The notes below the pieces were generated by a model that was not told the DNA's origin, made no database searches, and worked only from the letters and a program-made list of their open reading frames with translations. From contig JARLGV010000121.1 in the NCBI GenBank assembly GCA_031292555.1, positions 48,374 through 112,373 of the forward strand: 64,000 nt of DNA. Direction: 5' to 3'. Source of the DNA: Fimbriimonas sp. (GTDB lineage: Bacteria; Armatimonadota; Fimbriimonadia; Fimbriimonadales; Fimbriimonadaceae). A program made the translations under genes and the position numbers. Positions 33,535 to 45,064 of this stretch are shown piece by piece; the first letter of the stretch is position 1, and each line of letters starts with the position of its first letter.

Positions 33535-34119
33535 CTAATCGGCCATCCGGGCGACTAGTCTTTTCCAGTTCTTGCACGACCAGGACAGGGAGGGAGGAAG
33601 ATCGATCTTTTGGCTCGTCCGGCAGATTTCGGCAAGTCGCTTGGCCGCGTCCGACGCCTGACGAGGGAACTTGATTCGGGGGCCTTCTCTTTCTTCCTTG
33701 GTCGCCCCGGTCTCAAGGAACTCGATCCAATTCTCAATTCGATCCTTGGCAAAGACGAAGACGACGTTGTCGAACTCCTGCCGGGAGACGCCCGATGCTT
33801 TCGCGGTGTTCCACATGTCGGCAACGAGGGAATCTCCGTCGGCCATGTCGTCGTCAAGGTCGGCCCATACCATCAACGTGGTCTTGCTTCCCATGGCGGC
33901 GCAAGCGCTGATTTCGCTGGCAACCTGCTTGCCCAATTCGGACCGGCCGCCGCACGCTACCGTGCGAACCACATTGCTGCCCTCCCATGGCCGAATCCAG
34001 GCCGGATCGAGCGCCTTGATCAGCGCCCTAATGAACAGCGGGTCGATGCTCCGTCCGTCTTTGCCTTCGTGGAGGCACACAATCTGCGTGCGGCTAGGCA
34101 TGCACCCATCCTCGCGCAA
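33535..34119 (-). CDS. TOPRIM-like protein (DUF4276/RloB-like), partner of the upstream ATPase
   Basis: The 194-residue protein has a TOPRIM-like layout: an early Glu in IVCLHEGKDGRSIDPLF (about residues 14-20) and an acidic cluster LMVWADLDDDM (about residues 84-92), then VFVFAKDRIENWIEFLETG. This is the arrangement of DUF4276/RloB-type TOPRIM nuclease-like proteins. Its start overlaps the end of the ATPase gene by 26 bp, so the two proteins are translationally coupled. ATPase plus TOPRIM pairs are known anti-phage modules (OLD, Gabija, PARIS). A nuclease effector role is inferred. Which Pfam family fits cannot be settled by eye. Confidence 0.65.
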   Translation of the reverse strand: MREDGCMPSRTQIVCLHEGKDGRSIDPLFIRALIKALDPAWIRPWEGSNVVRTVACGGRSELGKQVASEISACAAMGSKTTLMVWADLDDDMADGDSLVADMWNTAKASGVSRQEFDNVVFVFAKDRIENWIEFLETGATKEEREGPRIKFPRQASDAAKRLAEICRTSQKIDLPPSLSWSCKNWKRLVARMAD

Positions 34120-35227
34120 CGGCCTCCGCGCTGCTCATTCCGGCAGGTATCTCAAGCGGGCCGATCCGAGTCGGGGACGTGTGGCTATCCCGCCAAAGGT
34201 ATCGACCGAACTGGCTGCCCGCGAGGGCCAGTATCTCGGGATGATGAGAGATGATGATCGCCTGGCGCTCGGAGTCGAGCAATTCCATCATCGAAAGAAC
34301 CCAGGGCTGAAGCTCGGGCAACCCGACGAAGTTGTCGGGCTCGTCGACAAAGACAGTGCTGGCCGCTCCGGTCGAGAGCGCGCTCCTCACCATATAGAGC
34401 CCTACCAGCGTTTTCTCGCCGTCTGAGAGCTGATCGAAGAAGAGCGTCCCGGCTTCGCGTCCATAGCTCGAGTCGAATCTCAGTTGCAGCGCCTTGCTTT
34501 GTAGGCCGACGTCGACCAGGCGAAATGACGAGAAATCGGGCCACACGCCGCGTAGCGAGTCCCGGAGTTCGTCGGACCAATCCTGCTCCTGGTAGAGCGA
34601 TCGGTACCACGAGGTCAGGTTCGTCAGGTATAGGTCCGGCCGGGCGTTCTCGCCCCGGCTTTCCGTTTCCATTTCGCGCGGGCTCGGCCGCAGAATCAGG
34701 AGGCCGGATAGGGCGCTTTGGAGAAGCTCGATCTCCCTCCGGTCGCTCGCCGGCTGGATGGAGCCAAGGGCAGCCTTTCGCCAGTCGAGGGGGAAGCTCT
34801 TCTGAATTCCGCTCGCCTTTTGGAACCGCACACCGTCCAGATCACGGTCGAACAATTCGCGCTTGTCGCATATCGCCCTTTCCCGAGTGATTCGAGGTTT
34901 GAGGTCAGTCGCAGCCTGCTCCAGATGAAGGAGGTACTCAAACGAATGGCCATTGAGGTCCAAGGCCAGCTCGAACTCCTGAATACCGTGTTGGACGCCC
35001 TTGGCACTCGAATCGAGCCAACTCGTGAACTCAAGTTTGGGTACGTCGATGTCTCGGTCCCCTCCGAGGGTAGCGTCCCCTGACGCCAGGTCCTTGAGGA
35101 GCTTCAGGGCGTCGAATACAGAGCTCTTGCCCGCTCCATTAGGGCCGCATAGGACGCCGAACGATTCGAACTTGGCTTCAAACGCGACCAGGCAACGGAA
35201 GTTGTTGGCATAGAGTCTGGTGATCAT
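34094..35227 (-). CDS. AAA ATPase, SMC/RecF-like (AAA_21 type), defence-associated
   Basis: A 377-residue ABC/SMC-like ATPase starting MITRLYANNFRCLVAFEAKF with the Walker A FGVLCGPNGAGKSSVFDALK at about residues 23-42. The signature-type segment DQLSDGEKTLVGLYMVRSAL and Walker B STVFVDEPDNFVGLPEL are at residues 268-310, followed by the H-loop AIIISHHPEILALA. The region between is an insertion rather than a long coiled coil. The TOPRIM partner follows with a 26-bp overlap and the hsd operon lies directly upstream on the same strand. RloA-like ATPases in type I restriction loci have a similar position. A defence role is inferred. Confidence 0.75.
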   Translation of the reverse strand: MITRLYANNFRCLVAFEAKFESFGVLCGPNGAGKSSVFDALKLLKDLASGDATLGGDRDIDVPKLEFTSWLDSSAKGVQHGIQEFELALDLNGHSFEYLLHLEQAATDLKPRITRERAICDKRELFDRDLDGVRFQKASGIQKSFPLDWRKAALGSIQPASDRREIELLQSALSGLLILRPSPREMETESRGENARPDLYLTNLTSWYRSLYQEQDWSDELRDSLRGVWPDFSSFRLVDVGLQSKALQLRFDSSYGREAGTLFFDQLSDGEKTLVGLYMVRSALSTGAASTVFVDEPDNFVGLPELQPWVLSMMELLDSERQAIIISHHPEILALAGSQFGRYLWRDSHTSPTRIGPLEIPAGMSSAEAVARGWVHA

Positions 35228-35488
35228 GACGAGTTATGTTCCGGGTGTCGTGCCCTTATTGAGTCTCAATCTACCTTGCGGACGTCACGTTGATCAGCCA
35301 GGGCCCACCTAATGTCTTCGTTCGGCACACTGCGGCGAAGCTAGGCATGAGATTTCACGCGTTCTCTGTGGACAAGAGGTCTGCCATTCGTAGATGACCA
35401 AACCGGGACGTCCCTTGTGACTTCCAATTCACACTTCTCTTCGCAGTCTTTCGAACTGAGCTTTTAGGATCAGGCAATCATCTGCCAA
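35228..35488. other. Gap between hsdR and the ATPase gene, nothing recognised
   Basis: About 260 bases without a convincing gene or clear terminator. It must contain the promoter of the ATPase/TOPRIM pair; a CATAAC box lies 5 nt before the ATPase ATG. Confidence 0.4.
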
Positions 35489-38400
35489 TCACGCCGCCTG
35501 CCAGCCGTGGCATAGCTCTTCGGTTTGCTCCAGTATCGTCTCGGTGGCTTTCGGGGCTTTGTCCGGCGGATATCCGTGCTTCTTTAGGATGCGTTTGATG
35601 ATCACGCGCATGTTGGCGCGGACGTTGTCCCGAACGCTCCAGTCGATCGTCACGTTGCTCTTCACTGCCTTCACCAACTCCTGGGCGATCAGTTTGAGCT
35701 TGTCGTCGCCGAGGACCTGGACGGCGCTGTCGTTGGTTTCCAGCGCGTCGTAGAACGCGACTTCATCGGAGGTCAGGCCCAAAGCTTCGCCTCGGCGGTC
35801 GGCTTCGCGGACGTGCCGGGCTAGCTCGATCAGCTCCTCGATGACCTGGGCGGTTTCGATGGCCCGGTTTTGGTACTTCAGGATCGACCGCTCCAGCAGT
35901 TCCGCGAACGAGCGGGCTTGCACGACGTTCGTCCGGCCCTTCGACTTGATCTCCCCCTCCAGCAGTTTGCGCAGCATCTCCACCGCCAGATTCTTCTGGG
36001 GCATCTTGGAGATCTCGTCCAGAAACTCCTCGGAGAGAATCGAGATGTCCGGCTTGCTCAGCCCGGCGGCGGAGAAGATGTCGACCACCTCGTCGGATGC
36101 CACCGCGCGGGAGACGATCTGTCGGATCGCGTGGTCGATGTCGCTCTGCGTCTTTCGACCGCTGCTGTCCGCGCTCTTGATCAGGACCGACTTTACGGCT
36201 TGGAAGAAGCCCACGTCGTCCCGAATCACGATCGCCTCGTCCTGCGGAACCGCCAACGCGAACGCCTTGGAGAGTTCCGCCACCGCGTCGCCGAAGCGCT
36301 CCTTTCCCTTCTCCTGGGCGAGCACGAACTCCTGGGCTCCCGGAAGGAGAGACAGCTTCTGCTGGGCGGTGCCCTGGGTCCACAGACTCCAGTCGAAGCC
36401 GTGGAAGATGCCGCAGCACACCTCGTACTTCTCCAGCATCACCGCCACCGCTTCGGCGGGGTCGATCGCGACTTGGCCGGTGCCACCCGATTCCGTGTAG
36501 GTGCCGATCGCGGACTTGAGTTGGTCGGCAAGGCCGAGGTAGTCCACGATCAGGCCGCCCGGTTTGTCCTTGAACACCCGGTTCACCCGGGCGATCGCCT
36601 GCATCAGCCCGTGCCCCTTCATCGGCTTGTCGACGTACATCGTGTGCAGGCACGGCGCGTCGAAGCCGGTGAGCCACATATCCCGGACGATCACCAGCTT
36701 GATCGGCGACCGGGGGTCTTTGAAGGTGATCGCCATCTCCTCCCGCTTGGTCTTTCCTCGAATGTGTTTCTGCCAGGCGGCGGGGTCGGAGGCCGAGCCG
36801 GTCATCACCACCTTGATCACACCGGCTTCGTCCTCGTCGGCGTGCCAGTCGGGGCGGATCTTGACGATCGCATCGTATAGCGCCACGCAGATCCGTCGGC
36901 TCATGCACACGATCATGCCCTTGCCGTCGAGCCCGCTCAGGCGGTCCTCGAAGTGGTGAACCAGGTCCTCGGCGATCAGGTCGAGGCGCTTCTCGGTGCC
37001 CACCAACGCTTCCAATGCGGCCCACTTGGTCTTCAGCTTCTCCTTGGCATCCGATTCTTGCCCTTCGGTCACCTCGTCGAACTCGGAATCCAGCTTGGGC
37101 TTCTCGGTCTCTTTGAGGGCGAGTTTGGCCAGGCGGCTCTCATAGAAGATGCTGACGGTCGCGCCGTCTGCCACCGCCCGGGCGATGTCGTACACGCTGA
37201 TGTAGTCGCCGAACACCGCGCGGGTGCTAGCGTCAGCCTGCTCGATCGGGGTGCCGGTGAAGCCGATGAACGAGGCGTTTGGCAGGGCGTCCCGCATGTG
37301 GCGCGCAAACCCGTCGATGAAGTCGTACTGGCTTCGGTGCGCTTCGTCGGCGATGACGACGATGTTTCGCCGGTCCGAGAGGAGCGGGAAGCGCTCTTCG
37401 GTTTTGGTGGGAAAGAACTTATGGACGGTGGTGAACACCACGCCGCCGGAGGCCACCTGCAGCAACTCCCGCAGATGGGGCCGGTCCTGCGCCTGCTGGG
37501 GCTGCTGTCTCAAAATCTCGTGGCACTTGGCGAACGTGCCGAAGAGCTGTTCGTCCAGGTCGTTCCGGTCGGTCAGGACGACGACGGTGGGGTTCTTCAT
37601 CTCCGGATGCAGCACCACCCGCCCTGCGTAGAACGCCATCGTCAGGCTCTTGCCGGAGCCTTGGGTGTGCCAGACCACACCGACCCGTTTATCGCCGGGC
37701 GCCGCGTTCTGCTGCCGACCCGACTTGTACGTGCCCACGATCTCGCGAATGATCTCGCGATTCTCCGACGACGCCCGGACGGTTTCTTCCACCGCCACGT
37801 TCACTGCGTGGAACTGGTGGTACCCCGCCACCTTCTTATGAACCACGCCGTCCTCTTGAAACTCGAACACCGTGAAGTAGCGGATCAGGTCGAGGAACCG
37901 CTGCTTTTCGAATACGCCGTGCAGTACGACCTGAAGTTGGGTGAACCGGTCGTCCACCACCTTGTCTCCTTCGATCGTCCGCCAGGGCATGAACCGCTCT
38001 TTGTTCGCGGTGAGGGTTCCGATCCGGGCATGCACGCCGTCCGAGATCACCAGCCCCTCGTTGAAATGGAACAGGGAAGGGATCTGCTCCTTGTATGTGT
38101 CGAGTTGTTGGAACGCCTTCCAGATGTCCGCGTTCGGGTCGGCCGCGTTCTTGAGTTCGATCACGACGAGTGGCAAGCCGTTGACGAACAGCACGATGTC
38201 CGGCCGCCGCTCGACCTTGTTCTCGACCACCGTGAACTGATTGATCGCGAGGAACTCGTTGTTCTCCGGATGCATGTAGTCGATCACCCTGACGAGGTCG
38301 CCGCCGATGCTTCCATCGGGGCGCTGGAATTCCACCGGAACGCCGTTGACGAGGTAGCGATGGAGGGCGTGGTTGTTGGTGATCAGGGAAGGATGGTCCA

Positions 38401-38629
38401 GAATCGTCAGCCGACGAACCGCTTCGTCCAACGCTTGCTTGGGCACCGTAGGGTTGAGGCGCGTGAGCGCACTCTTCAGGCGGTCCTGGAGGACGACGTC
38501 TGAGTAGGCTGCTCGCTCCGAACGCAGTTCGCCGGGAGCGATGTCGGGGCCGAAAAGAATGTCATAGCCCAGTTCTCGCAGCCATTCAAGAGCCGCCTTT
38601 TCGACAACCGATTCCGTGAATTTAGGCAT
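35489..38629 (-). CDS. hsdR: Type I restriction enzyme R subunit
   Basis: The 1046-residue motor/nuclease subunit. The N-terminal PD-(D/E)xK nuclease has [20 protein letters not shown] at about residues 150-170. The SF2 translocase shows Walker [14 protein letters not shown] (about 318), motif [13 protein letters not shown] (about 425) and later helicase motifs ([35 protein letters not shown]). The C-terminal helical region contacts HsdM/HsdS. Its ATG overlaps the hsdS stop by 8 nt, so hsdM-hsdS-hsdR is one operon. All essential motifs look intact. Confidence 0.96.
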   Translation of the reverse strand: MPKFTESVVEKAALEWLRELGYDILFGPDIAPGELRSERAAYSDVVLQDRLKSALTRLNPTVPKQALDEAVRRLTILDHPSLITNNHALHRYLVNGVPVEFQRPDGSIGGDLVRVIDYMHPENNEFLAINQFTVVENKVERRPDIVLFVNGLPLVVIELKNAADPNADIWKAFQQLDTYKEQIPSLFHFNEGLVISDGVHARIGTLTANKERFMPWRTIEGDKVVDDRFTQLQVVLHGVFEKQRFLDLIRYFTVFEFQEDGVVHKKVAGYHQFHAVNVAVEETVRASSENREIIREIVGTYKSGRQQNAAPGDKRVGVVWHTQGSGKSLTMAFYAGRVVLHPEMKNPTVVVLTDRNDLDEQLFGTFAKCHEILRQQPQQAQDRPHLRELLQVASGGVVFTTVHKFFPTKTEERFPLLSDRRNIVVIADEAHRSQYDFIDGFARHMRDALPNASFIGFTGTPIEQADASTRAVFGDYISVYDIARAVADGATVSIFYESRLAKLALKETEKPKLDSEFDEVTEGQESDAKEKLKTKWAALEALVGTEKRLDLIAEDLVHHFEDRLSGLDGKGMIVCMSRRICVALYDAIVKIRPDWHADEDEAGVIKVVMTGSASDPAAWQKHIRGKTKREEMAITFKDPRSPIKLVIVRDMWLTGFDAPCLHTMYVDKPMKGHGLMQAIARVNRVFKDKPGGLIVDYLGLADQLKSAIGTYTESGGTGQVAIDPAEAVAVMLEKYEVCCGIFHGFDWSLWTQGTAQQKLSLLPGAQEFVLAQEKGKERFGDAVAELSKAFALAVPQDEAIVIRDDVGFFQAVKSVLIKSADSSGRKTQSDIDHAIRQIVSRAVASDEVVDIFSAAGLSKPDISILSEEFLDEISKMPQKNLAVEMLRKLLEGEIKSKGRTNVVQARSFAELLERSILKYQNRAIETAQVIEELIELARHVREADRRGEALGLTSDEVAFYDALETNDSAVQVLGDDKLKLIAQELVKAVKSNVTIDWSVRDNVRANMRVIIKRILKKHGYPPDKAPKATETILEQTEELCHGWQAA

Positions 38630-39903
38630 CTACTTGGATCTCTCCTGAGATCAATTTGGGCAGGAGGGTGTCACGTGTGACTGAGAGAGTCTGGGATTCG
38701 GCCCTTGCCTGCCTGGACCGCTCCAAATGTCCAAATACGTTCTGCTTGAAAAGGCCCTGAACCGGGTCAGGTGGAACGACTAGCTGCGACACCATGAACT
38801 GAGATGGATCAATCCGTTGGTGACTATTTGACGTCCCATTAACCAGTGATTGCATTGCAAGTAGTGTTTCTGGGAGTAAGAAGAAGGTGTATACGAATGC
38901 AGTTGATGAGCGGGCAGAAGGCCTAAGAACCAGGAATTCTGTTGACGCAACGGATACCGACCCACCATACACCGATGGGTACCACACTCGAGGAATGTGC
39001 GGATTTAGCTTTGATACTAGGACGTCGCCGTCCAGAAGGCGGAACTTGTTGCTCTTGATGCTTGAGGCCGGTTCAACGGTAGGCAGTTTTGCAGAATCAA
39101 ACGCTGGCAAACTGAAGTGGTGGAGTATCGCGTCACCCATCCTGTCTGGCCTAACTGAATCGCGTACAAGTTCGGCTATCTGAGATATGCAACCAGTCGT
39201 CCATGTTGTAGGAATTGGTCCCAGTTCGGAGTCCTCGAACCTGTCAGGGAAGAGCTTTGCTTGCTCCACCGGCAAGCCGAATGGGCGGCCTTCTGCTTCG
39301 GCTCGGGCTCTTGCTTCTTGTCGCCGTTTTGCTCGCTCTTGAAACTCCTCGGGAATGGGGTTGCCGGCGGCGAGGGCGTTGTCGATGACGGGATCGAAAT
39401 CGACAAACCACGACCGAAAGATCGCCTGTGCCATCTCCTCCAGCGTCTTGGCCATCTTACGATTGAGTTCGATCTTGTCGTCGAGGGAACTGAGCATCGA
39501 TGCAATCCTGCGTTGCTCATGAATCGGCGGCCGTAACACCTCAAGCCCGTGAAGATGGTTACGGTTTACACCGGGAACACTGCTCTTATCGCTTACGCTA
39601 TAGTAGTCGACCGTCCTGAGTAAGTAGCTGACAAACAGCGGGTCATTTCCCTTGAAATCAACGACATAGAGCGAGGTGTTCAACGGCCAATAGGGCTCAG
39701 TCATGTAAAAGACCTTTCCCAGAGTTCCGTACCGTCCAGTTACGACCCCTGGGGGCTGAGCCTTAAATGACTCGTGGTGGCCCGAGACGCCCGAAGACGA
39801 AATGATCGGGTACGGCCCTGTCCTTCGGTCTTGGCTAGGGAGGTCGTGACCCCTTTGCAGGGTGCATACCTCGCCAAGATTGAGGCGCTTCCAGCCTGCG
39901 GCA

Positions 39904-39920
<17 letters not shown>
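38622..39920 (-). CDS. hsdS: Type I restriction enzyme specificity subunit
   Basis: A 432-residue protein with two target recognition domains separated by a central helical spacer. TRD1 spans about residues 10-140 and is followed by the conserved region [42 protein letters not shown]2 spans about 225-385 and ends with the second spacer [24 protein letters not shown]. It determines which bipartite DNA site is methylated and cleaved. The TRD2 region (about 38640-39200) is visibly more AT-rich than the rest, consistent with exchange of TRDs. It overlaps hsdM by 17 nt. Confidence 0.93.
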
Positions 39921-41439
<1,519 letters not shown>

Positions 41440-41764
41440 CGTCTGAGCATAGCCGATGACGAGCCGCCAAGGTAATGTTACGGTGTTGTGATATTGACGC
41501 AGCCAACCAATTCTTTTGGAACTGATGACTCGCGGCGACGCCCTAGCGGACAACAAGTCGAATGCCCTGGCCGGCTATGCATTTGCATTAATCGCTACTC
41601 GAGTGGATTTGTGTGCGCAAAGCCATTTTAGGAGGGTCTTCATCGGATCTTGGACGTGATACTCACATCGACGAAACTGACGTCGAGGGACCGATGTGAA
41701 TGTCAGAGTCGCGCCAATGACGCCGATTGAGCGGCTCCTGCCTCGCCCCTTGGGCGACATGCAA
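41440..41764. other. Intergenic region between hsdM and uppP, nothing recognised
   Basis: About 325 bases between two minus-strand genes. It contains the hsdM -10 box TATGCT (41451-41446) at one end. The 61-codon frame at 41575-41760 has no recognisable features. A GGCGACATG-type motif near uppP may be chance. The upstream boundary of the accessory region is probably here. Confidence 0.45.
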
Positions 41765-42616
41765 CTACCGAATGACGTGGGTCTGAAGCATGCCCAGCAG
41801 GATGAGGCCGAGGGCGATTCGGTAGACGATGAAGCCGGTGGTGCTGTGCTCTTTCATGTAGCCCAGGAACCAGTTCACGACTACGAAGGCGACGACTCCG
41901 GCGACGACGGCGGATAGAAGGTAGGGACCGAGTTGGCCGCCGAAACTGTGGGACTGCATGAGCACGCGGCCGATCTTGTAGAGTCCGGCGGCGGTGATGG
42001 CGGGAATGGAGAGGAGGAAGCTGAACCGGGCCGCGCTCTCTCGGTCCAGTCCGGCGAACAGACCGGCGGTGATCGTGACTCCCGACCGCGAGGCGCCGGG
42101 CACCAGCGCAAGCACCTGCGCCCAACCGATGATTTGGCTTCGCCGGAGATCGAGGACTTCCAGGTCATCTTTGCGCTTTCCGACCTTCTCTGCCCAGATC
42201 AGGACGAGGGCGAGGCCGATCAGGCTGATCGCCACCACATAGAGACTCCGGAACGTCGTATCCACCTTCTTTTCCAGCAGCACGCCGAAGACCATCAGGG
42301 GCAAGGTTCCGAGCACGGTGAACCACCCGAGTCGCGCGTCCAGATCCATGCCGGCCAGCTTGGAAGGCGATTTCGTCCGCATGATGCCGGCGGCATAGCG
42401 CGAAAGATCCTTGCGGAAGTAGGCGACGATCGCCACGATCGGGCCCAACTGGGCGATTGCGGAGAACGCCGCCCCCGCGTCGGCGCCGAACAGCAGCTGG
42501 GACGCGATCCGCATATGGGCGGTGCTGCTGACAGGTAGAAATTCGGTGATGCCCTGCAAGATTCCGAGAATGAGGGCTTGGAAATAGGAGATTACGGGAT
42601 CGGGGGTCATAGGCAA
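41765..42616 (-). CDS. uppP: Undecaprenyl-diphosphatase (BacA type)
   Basis: The 283-residue multi-pass protein removes phosphate from undecaprenyl diphosphate so the carrier can be reused. Signatures are LILGILQGITEFLPVSSTAHMRIAS, the second region LVPGASRSGVTITAGLFAGLDRESAARFSFLLSIPAI, and intervening helices. It recycles the lipid made by uppS (3583). It differs from the PAP2 type seen at 28912. The start has no strong ribosome site. Confidence 0.95.
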   Translation of the reverse strand: MPMTPDPVISYFQALILGILQGITEFLPVSSTAHMRIASQLLFGADAGAAFSAIAQLGPIVAIVAYFRKDLSRYAAGIMRTKSPSKLAGMDLDARLGWFTVLGTLPLMVFGVLLEKKVDTTFRSLYVVAISLIGLALVLIWAEKVGKRKDDLEVLDLRRSQIIGWAQVLALVPGASRSGVTITAGLFAGLDRESAARFSFLLSIPAITAAGLYKIGRVLMQSHSFGGQLGPYLLSAVVAGVVAFVVVNWFLGYMKEHSTTGFIVYRIALGLILLGMLQTHVIR

Positions 42617-42842
42617 AAGGGCAACCTGGCAATTGTGACAGACGCGCCGACATTTTCGGTACCGTTCAACCGGTCATTGCTCTAAGGAAGGCGTCGATGC
42701 GAATCGTTGGCCAAAACGAAGAACTCCGGAATCTCGCCGCAGTCTAGTAGTTGAACGAAAGGCGGGACGACCCGCCGGACGCTGCCTTCCGGGCATGGCC
42801 GCCTGAGGAGGCCTCTAACAATGTCGATAGAGGTAACTAAAT
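42617..42842. other. Promoter region of the dehydrogenase E1 gene
   Basis: Contains an inverted repeat GGCGGG (42761-42766) / CCCGCC (42771-42776) upstream of the E1 start, and AGAGGTAA as its ribosome site. No gene is seen. Confidence 0.35.
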
Positions 42843-44870
42843 TTGAGCCTTGACAAAGATTCTCTCGTCGCCGTCGCCGAGCCGACGGCCCCGACTTCCT
42901 CCACCCCTCCCGAACTCCTACTCCAACTCCTTCGCTTCATGCTGCTTGCCCGAGCGGGAGACCGACGCGAGGAGATCCTCGTCCGCGAGCAAAAGGGCGC
43001 CTTCCACATGGGCAGCAATGGGCATGAGGGGATTGCCGCAATGGCGTTCCACCTCGGTCCGGACGACATCCTCTTTCCTTACTACCGCGATCGAGCGCTG
43101 ATGCATGCGCGAGGAATGGCGATCAGCGAGTTTGCGGACGACTTTCTCGCCTGCGCAAAGTCTAGCTCGTCCGGACGCAACCTGCCGAGCCACGTATCGA
43201 GTAAACGCCTCAACGCGTTCTCGATCACCTCGCCCGTCGGCACCCAGTGCCTTCCCGCCGTCGGAGCGGCTTGGGGGCTCAAGCGGTCCCATGCTCAAGC
43301 GATCGTAACTTGTCACGTAGGCGAAGCATCGACTCGGCAAGGGGAGTTCTACGAAGCAGTCTGCTTCGCCATCGAGAAGTCCCTGCCCGTCGTGTTCGTT
43401 GTCGAAGACAACCGATACGGTATCAGTACTCCAACGGCAGGGATTACCCCACGCGCATTGGACGTATTCGGACCGGATTTGCTCGAAGTGGTGGATGCAC
43501 GCGATCCCGTGAGCTTCCTGAACGTCTCGGGAGACATCATCCGGCGGGTTCGGCACGGAGGCGGACCGAAGATCATGTGGTGTGAATTGGAGCGGCTGTG
43601 CGACCACACGATCTCGGACGACCAGCGCGTCTATCGGACCAAGGACGAGTTGGATGCGGCAAGGCGAGGGGATCCGATCGCGGTTCTGTCCAAGCGGCTC
43701 GTCGACGTTGGCGCACTGACGGACGACCAACTTGCCACCATGAACGAGCGGATTCAGGAAGAAGTTCTGAAGGCATACGATACGGAAGAGCAGGCGCAAA
43801 GGCCCCTTGCCCGGGACGTGCTTTCCCATCTGTATGATGATTCGCCAAACTCCTGTTTCCTACAACTGGGGCCGACCCCAAAGCCGGCCCCGAATACGAT
43901 TCTTTCCGCGGTGAACTGGACGCTCGGGCGTATCTTGGACGAGGAGCCGAAGGCGATACTGTTTGGCGAGGATATCCAGGACCCGAAGGGCGGCGTCTTC
44001 GGAATCACCAAAGGGCTCTCGTCGACTCATCCCGGTCGAGTCGTGAATTCTCCACTTGCCGAAGCGACGATCGTCGGCGCCGGGGTCGGCCTCGCGGCAA
44101 CTGGACACCGGCCAATCTTCGAACTACAGTTTGTCGACTTTATCGGGCCGGCCTATAACCAGCTAACCGCCCAGGTCTCGAACCTACGTTGGAGAACCTC
44201 GGGCGAGTGGACCTGTCCCTTGATCCTTTACGCAACGTATGGCGCCTATCTTCCGGGCGGAGGCATGTGGCACAGCCAAAGCAACGAAGGGTTGTTCGCC
44301 CACATTCCCGGCATACGCGTTGGAATTCCTAGCACGCCAGAGGATGCGGCAGGCCTGTTTTGGTCGGCAATCCAGGGAGAAGACCCCTGCGTGATCCTCT
44401 TGCCCAAACACGTTCTTCGCGTTCACCAAGACGTTTCGCCGGAAGGCTTCCGGCCGGTTCCGTTCGGCAAGGCACGGATCGTGCGAGAGGGAAGCGACTG
44501 CACGGTCGTTTCTTGGGGCAACTGCGTCTCGCTTGCGTCGGCGGCGGCTTCGAAACTGGCGGAGGAGAACGTATCTGTCGAGGTTCTGGACTTGCGGTCC
44601 ATCGTTCCGTGCGATTGGGAAACAATCGAGGCGTCGGTAAGAAAGACGGGGCGGTTGGTCGTCGTTCAAGAGGACTCGAGAACATGCGGGTTCGGCCAGG
44701 CGGTCATCGCGGAGATGGCGGTCAACCGAGCCGGGTTCGACAGCTTCTATGCGTCGCCGGGCTTGGTTACGCGCGCCGACGTCCACATCCCGTACTGCAG
44801 CGACGTAGAGCTTTCGATCATGCCAACGGTGCGAGGAATCATCAGCGCGGTGAAGCAAACGCTGGAGTGA
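42843..44870 (+). CDS. Fused alpha/beta E1 component of a 2-oxoacid dehydrogenase
   Basis: The 675-residue TPP enzyme joins the alpha half (residues about 20-320) and beta half (about 350-670) of a branched-chain 2-oxoacid dehydrogenase-type E1. Alpha: LLARAGDRREEILVREQKGAFHMGSNGHEG, HVSSKRLN and HVGEASTRQGEFYEAVCFA with the TPP-binding Gly-Asn-like region VVEDNRYGIST. Beta: FGEDIQDPKGGVFGITKGL, NSPLAEATIVGAGVGLAATGHRPIFELQFVDF and VVQEDSRTCGFGQAVIAEMA. The product decarboxylates 2-oxoacids and transfers the acyl group to an E2. No E2 gene is nearby. The start is TTG 42843. A strong terminator follows. Confidence 0.88.
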   Translation: MSLDKDSLVAVAEPTAPTSSTPPELLLQLLRFMLLARAGDRREEILVREQKGAFHMGSNGHEGIAAMAFHLGPDDILFPYYRDRALMHARGMAISEFADDFLACAKSSSSGRNLPSHVSSKRLNAFSITSPVGTQCLPAVGAAWGLKRSHAQAIVTCHVGEASTRQGEFYEAVCFAIEKSLPVVFVVEDNRYGISTPTAGITPRALDVFGPDLLEVVDARDPVSFLNVSGDIIRRVRHGGGPKIMWCELERLCDHTISDDQRVYRTKDELDAARRGDPIAVLSKRLVDVGALTDDQLATMNERIQEEVLKAYDTEEQAQRPLARDVLSHLYDDSPNSCFLQLGPTPKPAPNTILSAVNWTLGRILDEEPKAILFGEDIQDPKGGVFGITKGLSSTHPGRVVNSPLAEATIVGAGVGLAATGHRPIFELQFVDFIGPAYNQLTAQVSNLRWRTSGEWTCPLILYATYGAYLPGGGMWHSQSNEGLFAHIPGIRVGIPSTPEDAAGLFWSAIQGEDPCVILLPKHVLRVHQDVSPEGFRPVPFGKARIVREGSDCTVVSWGNCVSLASAAASKLAEENVSVEVLDLRSIVPCDWETIEASVRKTGRLVVVQEDSRTCGFGQAVIAEMAVNRAGFDSFYASPGLVTRADVHIPYCSDVELSIMPTVRGIISAVKQTLE

Positions 44871-44877
44871 GGAATAT

Positions 44878-44909
44878 CCCTTTGCGAGGTCGCTAGACCT
44901 CGCAAAGGG
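44878..44909 (+). terminator. Strong terminator hairpin after the E1 gene
   Basis: A perfect 13-bp stem CCCTTTGCGAGGT / ACCTCGCAAAGGG with a 6-nt loop CGCTAG, 7 nt after the stop codon. No long T-run follows on the plus strand. Confidence 0.7.
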
Positions 44910-44952
44910 CACTGATTTAGGAGGTGAAGTCCAGTTCCATTGCGTTCATTGG

Positions 44953-45044
44953 GTCATTGCGTGACAATCGTCGGCCCATGTGGAGTCGATTCTCACTCGC
45001 TTAGGGGATGGCGGCCCGGTTGGGCAACACTGTCACGCAATGAC
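44953..45044. repeat. 14-bp perfect inverted repeat bracketing 64 bp
   Basis: GTCATTGCGTGACA (44953-44966) is the exact reverse complement of TGTCACGCAATGAC (45031-45044). The whole unit is 92 bp, between the E1 gene and the convergent lipoprotein gene. It could be a small non-autonomous element with terminal repeats or a structured RNA; no target duplication was evident. Confidence 0.55.
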
Positions 45045-45064
45045 GCATACGTTAGTAAAGAGGA

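Noticed and set aside
35763..37025. 420-codon Arg/Gly-rich minus-strand frame
   Set aside because: Out-of-frame shadow of hsdR with extreme Arg and Gly content and no domain pattern.
36953..38503. 516-codon plus-strand frame
   Set aside because: It lies fully inside hsdR on the opposite strand, reads as a codon-position shadow with no family motif, while hsdR has all its motifs.
41575..41760. 61-codon minus-strand frame
   Set aside because: No ribosome site or recognisable features; the gap has no other coding signal.
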